Assembly: GCA_020635075.1 (NCBI GenBank)
Contig: JACKAM010000001.1
Coordinates: 2,046,001-2,110,000, forward strand
Direction: 5' to 3'
DNA: 64,000 nt
From: Pseudobdellovibrionaceae bacterium
GTDB taxonomy: Bacteria > Bdellovibrionota > Bdellovibrionia > Bdellovibrionales > UBA1609
The notes beneath the pieces are model-generated. The model did not search any database, was not told the DNA's origin, and was given only the letters and a program-made list of their open reading frames with translations. A program made the position numbers and the translations under genes. Positions within the stretch are counted from its first letter, which is position 1; every line of letters starts with the position of its first letter. This document shows positions 60,492 to 64,000 of the stretch, in pieces.

Positions 60492-61604
60492 CTATTTAGC
60501 CCCCTTCTCTTTGGTGCAAGTGTAACACTTCTGAGCCCTGAAAATCGCAGACCCTAAGGCCTTGAGCTCATTAGCACTGACCTCCTCAATGGGCTTTGTC
60601 CCAGAGCACCGGTCAACATAGAGATCTCCCTCTTTGCGCCAACTGCCTCGGACCAAATAATACCGAGATCCGACTTCTGCAAATTCAAAGCTGTTTTCAC
60701 CTAAGTCCCGTAACCGCACGTAAGCACCCGCCCACTTCGGGAGGTCGCCCTTTGTTGAGTTTCGGGCACTTCGCCTTGGTTGCACCCCGGCTCTGGCATC
60801 AAACTGTTTCTGCAGTCGATTGCCCTCGTCGCGATAGAGTTCGACACGGGCAAAAGTAACACCCTCAATCATGGACAGCGGATAGAACGGATCTCGGGAA
60901 AATTCCACATGAGGTTTTCTATCCCGATACTCATTGTAGATTTTCAACCATACACTGGTGACTTCGCCTATAAAGACAACGTCCGAGAGGCCTGGCTTTT
61001 CGCAAGGAATACGGGAGTAGTTGTTGGCTCTATACTGCTCCACATTAGACCACCAGTATTTTTCAAAGGCCTGTCCCCCATTTTTTGAGCGATCCCTATT
61101 CAACACGGACTCTAAGTCCGAATAGATATAGTAAGGGTTCTTTTCCACATAAACGGGATTCCCAAGGGCCCCAATTTCTTCTCTCGCTTCGCTCATCAGC
61201 TTTGTTGGACTACACCGGTGAACAAAGTAGGTGCCGTCCTTCATCTTCGTTGCGTAGACAAGATAGGTGTCATCGGATTTCGGAAATTTGTATGAGTCCT
61301 TTACTCCTGTTCTGATAGGAATCGCATTATACGGCCCCTGTGGGCGAGACTCTCCCTTCCAAATCTTAGTCTCATAAAACCCAACATTTTCATAGGATTC
61401 GTCAGGCTTAGTTTTGGATTTGACTGACGGGCTGTTCGCCAGGATGACTGGTGAGCCAATTCGCCCCTGAAATATGAGGTCATACTCTTTGCTTTCTGTA
61501 GGACACGCGTCTTCCGAGGCTAACCCTCGCATTGTGGAACTCAATATTCCTAGAGCCAAGAGAATTGAATACAAACAGAATGAGCCAAGTCTCCTCGATG
61601 CCAA
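60492..61604 (-). CDS. Secreted protein with two NTR/TIMP-like domains (copy 1)
   Basis: 370 residues from TTG 61604 (GGGAG 7 nt upstream, inside the end of the gene fragment before it). Signal peptide ends about GLA (29). Two related domains: residues 33-132 (DLIFQGRIGSPVIL, FYETKIWKG, DDTYLVYATKMKDG, HRCSPT) and about 200-345 (DVVFIGEVTSV, FARVELYRD, RYYLVRGSW, VDRCSGT). This is the pattern of netrin/TIMP-like (NTR) domains: an N-terminal Cys, a kG segment, YLVY and C-S-x-T. The C-terminal CYTC is a CxxC. The first 130 residues are almost identical to copy 2. It is downstream of a metzincin gene. Confidence 0.7.
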   Translation of the reverse strand: MASRRLGSFCLYSILLALGILSSTMRGLASEDACPTESKEYDLIFQGRIGSPVILANSPSVKSKTKPDESYENVGFYETKIWKGESRPQGPYNAIPIRTGVKDSYKFPKSDDTYLVYATKMKDGTYFVHRCSPTKLMSEAREEIGALGNPVYVEKNPYYIYSDLESVLNRDRSKNGGQAFEKYWWSNVEQYRANNYSRIPCEKPGLSDVVFIGEVTSVWLKIYNEYRDRKPHVEFSRDPFYPLSMIEGVTFARVELYRDEGNRLQKQFDARAGVQPRRSARNSTKGDLPKWAGAYVRLRDLGENSFEFAEVGSRYYLVRGSWRKEGDLYVDRCSGTKPIEEVSANELKALGSAIFRAQKCYTCTKEKGAK

Positions 61605-61735
61605 TTTCTACTCCCAGTTTCGTATGGACAATACTGTATCTTCAATCACATCCAACACTTCGGACTTTCCAATATCCAAGGGACTCTCCAGCTCATAATG
61701 ATCACAAATGGTCTTTTCCACGATCTTCTGTTCCG
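61204..61735. repeat. Direct duplication of about 530 bp (second copy at 62518-63049)
   Basis: 61204-61690 and 62518-63004 are nearly identical with a constant offset of 1314 bp and no gaps; similarity fades over the next 45 bases. The block covers the start of the NTR-like gene, its ribosome-binding site and the end of the preceding gene. Outside it the two genes differ much more, so either recent duplication with replaced ends or gene conversion has acted. Confidence 0.85.
61608..61735 (-). pseudogene. Duplicated 3' fragment of the metzincin gene
   Basis: In the reading frame that follows copy 2's stop, about 43 codons give KIVEKTICDHYELESP to TVLSIRNWE and a stop at 61608. The last 43 residues of the metzincin gene (KIVEKVVRDHYEPESP to TVLSIRNWE) are nearly the same. 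No start codon or upstream part is present, so this is a relic of a duplication that copied the gene end together with the following NTR-like gene. Confidence 0.85.
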
Positions 61736-61768
61736 CTGTTGGGAACTCAGGTCTTGTTTGACAGTGGG

Positions 61769-61797
61769 GAACAAGTAATCCTGGGGATTACTTGTTC
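61769..61797. other. Perfect 13-bp palindrome at the copy-2 gene end
   Basis: GAACAAGTAATCC (61769-61781), loop TGG and GGATTACTTGTTC (61785-61797) form a 29-nt perfect hairpin. The stop codon of copy 2 lies in its right arm. No T tract follows, so it is not a classic terminator; it may be a processing or stability hairpin. Confidence 0.7.
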
Positions 61798-62918
61798 TTA
61801 GTTGCGCTCTGCTCTGTTTTGTTGCAAGACCAACACCTGGACGCCTTGAACAAGGGAGCCCCAAGACTCCTCAATTCTTCTTTGCTCACGGATTCTATGG
61901 GCGTCGTTCCCGAACAACGGTCGACATAAAAACTGCCATTCTCTCCCCACTTTCCTCTCACCAGATAATATCCAGAGTCAATTCGGGCAAACTCATAAGC
62001 GTTCCTATCAATGTTTTTAACGTGAAAATACGGATTTCGCCAATCGTTTGGAGGCTTCTCACCGGGCTTTACCTTCCATACCCCAGGCCTCGGCCCGGGA
62101 CGCAGGTCCAATTGCTTCAGGAAACGACCCTTAATATCCTTGTAGAGCTCTATATCGGAAAAACTTAGCCCTTCAACTAGGGACCACGGATAAAATGGGT
62201 TCTGGTAACTCGAAAAAGTGACCCCACCTAAGGCTGAAGATGCGAGAAATTTCTCCTTAACTTCTATCCTCGCCTTTGCAATAAAGACCACATCCGCCTT
62301 GCTCTGCTCTGCACAAGGAGCAACAGAATAATGCGTTCTGCGGTACCGTTCCACGTAGGACTTCCAATAGGCATTTATAGCTGGCCATCCATCGATCTTA
62401 TTGTCCCGCTCTTTAAATACCAATCCCACATCCAACAGACTGTAGTAGGGGTTGCGCTCCTCATAAATTGGTCGGCCAAGTGTTTTGGCAGCGATATCGG
62501 CCATCTTAGCCACCAGTGTTGGACTACACCGGTGAACAAAGTAGGTGCCGTCCTTCATCTTCGTTGCGTAGACAAGATAGGTGTCATCTGATTTCGGGAA
62601 TTTGTATGAGTCCTTTACTCCTGTTCTGATCGGAATCGCATTGTATGGCCCCTGTGGGCGAGTATCGCCCTTCCAAATCTTAGTCTCATAAAACCCAACA
62701 TTCTCATAGGGTTCATCAGGCTTAGTTGTCGATTTGACTGACGGGCTGTACGCCAGGATGACTGGTGAGCCAATTCGCCCCTGAAATATGAGGTCATACT
62801 CTTTGCTTTCTGTAGGACACGCGTCTTCCGAGGCTAACCCTCGCATTGTGGAACTCAATATTCCTAGAGCCAAGAGAATTGAATACAAACAGAATGAGCC
62901 AAGTCTCCTCGGTGCCAA
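61788..62918 (-). CDS. Secreted protein with two NTR/TIMP-like domains (copy 2)
   Basis: 376 residues from TTG 62918, 3 bp after the metzincin stop, with GGGAG in the end of that gene as ribosome-binding site. Same layout as copy 1: signal peptide, domain 1 (33-132), domain 2 (about 200-345, with DVVFIAKARIEVKEKF, YYLVRGKWGENG, VDRCSGT) and a terminal CWSC. Residues 1-132 match copy 1 with only a few changes; the rest is clearly diverged. Its 3' end lies in a perfect palindrome. It is translationally close to the protease and may inhibit, process or bind it; this is inference. Confidence 0.72.
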   Translation of the reverse strand: MAPRRLGSFCLYSILLALGILSSTMRGLASEDACPTESKEYDLIFQGRIGSPVILAYSPSVKSTTKPDEPYENVGFYETKIWKGDTRPQGPYNAIPIRTGVKDSYKFPKSDDTYLVYATKMKDGTYFVHRCSPTLVAKMADIAAKTLGRPIYEERNPYYSLLDVGLVFKERDNKIDGWPAINAYWKSYVERYRRTHYSVAPCAEQSKADVVFIAKARIEVKEKFLASSALGGVTFSSYQNPFYPWSLVEGLSFSDIELYKDIKGRFLKQLDLRPGPRPGVWKVKPGEKPPNDWRNPYFHVKNIDRNAYEFARIDSGYYLVRGKWGENGSFYVDRCSGTTPIESVSKEELRSLGAPLFKASRCWSCNKTEQSATKNK

Positions 62919-62921
62919 TTT

Positions 62922-64000
62922 CTACTCCCAGTTTCGTATGGACAATACTGTATCTTCAATTACACTCAACACTTCGGACTTTCCAATATCCAAGGGACTC
63001 TCCGGCTCATAATGATCACGAACCACCTTTTCTACAATTTTCTTCAGCAACCAAAGCTCTTTTCTCGCTTGGTACTTCTTGCCTCTCTCCTTAAAAAAGA
63101 GATACTTATCTACTCTATGGCTCATCTGCTCTCTGATCAATCGAATCAGTCTTCGGTTTCTCACCCGGAATCCCGAGTCTGGGATATGATCAAAAGCAGC
63201 TCGCAGCCCCTGCTGCTTGACGTCTAGGTGGTAGGTCACAAATCCACCCTTTGATACCTCAATGGAGTCTATCTCTGATAGGTTGGGGAAGCTAATCGAG
63301 ACAGGGGCATAGTTTAGCTCAATTGGCTCCTCAAATCCCCCGACAAACATCTGGAAGTCCGGAACCATATTGTTGTGATAAACGACCTCTCCACGATGGT
63401 TTCGAGCGACAAATTCAAATTCCGAATCCGGATAGGCCATCAGATCACCATGAGAAACCTGAATCGAATCAACCAGGGAAAAATCTCCATCTTTACTCAT
63501 GACTCCATTCACGACGACCAACTCGGGATCATACCAGGGCCACTTGAGATACCTGAGCATCGCCCCATAGCTGAAGGGATCAATCCAAAGATCCTGGAGT
63601 GGATCTCCTTCGAATGCAGACTCCATTATTGAGACCATCCCGAACCTAGCCTGCATTTCTCCCTCGGCCGTGAATTCATAACCTGCTACCACATTCCGTT
63701 CTTTTCTGGTGTAAGAAACAACTCGTGGGTCATTTGAATGGAACTTGGTTCCGAAAACGTGGCCTAGTTCATGCACCAAACTACCTGGGACGAAGGCTGG
63801 GCCCTCCAAACTATTACTGGCGCTTGGTACGACTATTATTCCCTCAAGCCCTACCTGAGAATAGCCTAAAACGCTCTTCCACCCCTCGTGTTTATAATAT
63901 TCATCAAGCGAGGTTTTCGCATGGTATTGTATGTAGGATCGATCAACAACTCCAGCGATATAGACGTTTCGTGTCCCTCCATAGTCGCTTTTTATCTTCT
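62922..64000 (-). CDS. Metzincin-type zinc metalloprotease, 5' end beyond window
   Basis: The frame is open from 62922 to the right edge (359 codons) and continues beyond it; the TTG at 63809 is only an internal codon. GSLVHELGHVFGTKFHSNDP is the HExxHxxGxxH zinc motif of metzincins, and FGMVSIMESAF may be the Met-turn. Upstream, GGTRNVYIAGVVD and LGYSQVGLEGIIVVPSASN fit the strand before the active-site helix. The remaining 260 residues contain two beta-rich parts and a helical end. No signal peptide can be seen because the start is missing. The gene is followed 3 bp on by an NTR-like gene. Confidence 0.85.
   Translation of the reverse strand, partial: KIKSDYGGTRNVYIAGVVDRSYIQYHAKTSLDEYYKHEGWKSVLGYSQVGLEGIIVVPSASNSLEGPAFVPGSLVHELGHVFGTKFHSNDPRVVSYTRKERNVVAGYEFTAEGEMQARFGMVSIMESAFEGDPLQDLWIDPFSYGAMLRYLKWPWYDPELVVVNGVMSKDGDFSLVDSIQVSHGDLMAYPDSEFEFVARNHRGEVVYHNNMVPDFQMFVGGFEEPIELNYAPVSISFPNLSEIDSIEVSKGGFVTYHLDVKQQGLRAAFDHIPDSGFRVRNRRLIRLIREQMSHRVDKYLFFKERGKKYQARKELWLLKKIVEKVVRDHYEPESPLDIGKSEVLSVIEDTVLSIRNWE

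Noticed and set aside
62922..63809. Metzincin gene starting at TTG 63809
   Set aside because: The frame stays open to the window edge, and the upstream residues continue a plausible metzincin domain, so the TTG is internal.

Overview
The window is bacterial chromosome and most resembles the predatory or Bdellovibrio-like lineages (Bdellovibrionota, formerly Deltaproteobacteria). The support is a TIGR02147/DUF4423-type regulator, many small single-copy lipoproteins with an odd [FY]-x-N-C signal, a fused branched-chain keto-acid E1, c-type haem lipoproteins and a dense mix of peptide uptake and amino-acid catabolism. This placement comes from gene content only; there is no rRNA or other phylogenetic marker beyond housekeeping proteins. 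I saw no tRNA, rRNA, CRISPR array, intact insertion sequence or prophage.

Layout. 1-1729: a cut-off PilZ protein and a secreted coiled-coil/SH3 protein. 2090-11510: a mostly plus-strand housekeeping block (amidase, rph, rdgB, prs, rplY, pth, ychF, ppc) with two STAS proteins. 11597-14574: an ECF sigma factor coupled to a membrane-anchored VWA protein. 14733-22880: acyl-CoA metabolism (CaiB-type CoA-transferase, glutaryl-CoA dehydrogenase, fused 2-oxoacid dehydrogenase E1, FabD-like acyltransferase) around two lipoproteins. 24459-31009: iron and electron transfer (FeoAB, porin, FMN-binding protein, two paralogous 4-TM proteins, ApbE). 31031-36917: a TIGR02147 regulator, lipoproteins and haem lipoproteins. 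36915-38576: a palindromic repeat flanking a scrambled peptidase locus. 38574-44825: Opp-type transporter without ATPases and a TPR lytic transglycosylase. 45058-60185: radA, a DUF1501/DUF1588-type haem operon, a kinase lacking the usual phospho-acceptor His, delta-60 repeat proteins, glpK with a histone-like tail, an acyltransferase, a pilin-like protein, a TlpA-like thioredoxin and hutI. 60492-64000: a metzincin protease followed by two tandem, partly identical NTR/TIMP-like proteins.

How it may work together. Peptide import, histidine degradation, lysine/glutarate oxidation and branched-chain keto-acid oxidation fit an organism living on protein. The FMN/ApbE/porin/Feo cluster could be an envelope redox and iron unit. 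The most unusual parts are the protease plus NTR-like operon at the right edge; the segment bounded by identical 62-bp palindromic repeats, in which the two halves of one peptidase domain lie in circularly permuted order; and the phased TTTGTGATCA repeats upstream of the TIGR02147 gene. All functions are read from sequence motifs by eye, with no database search.
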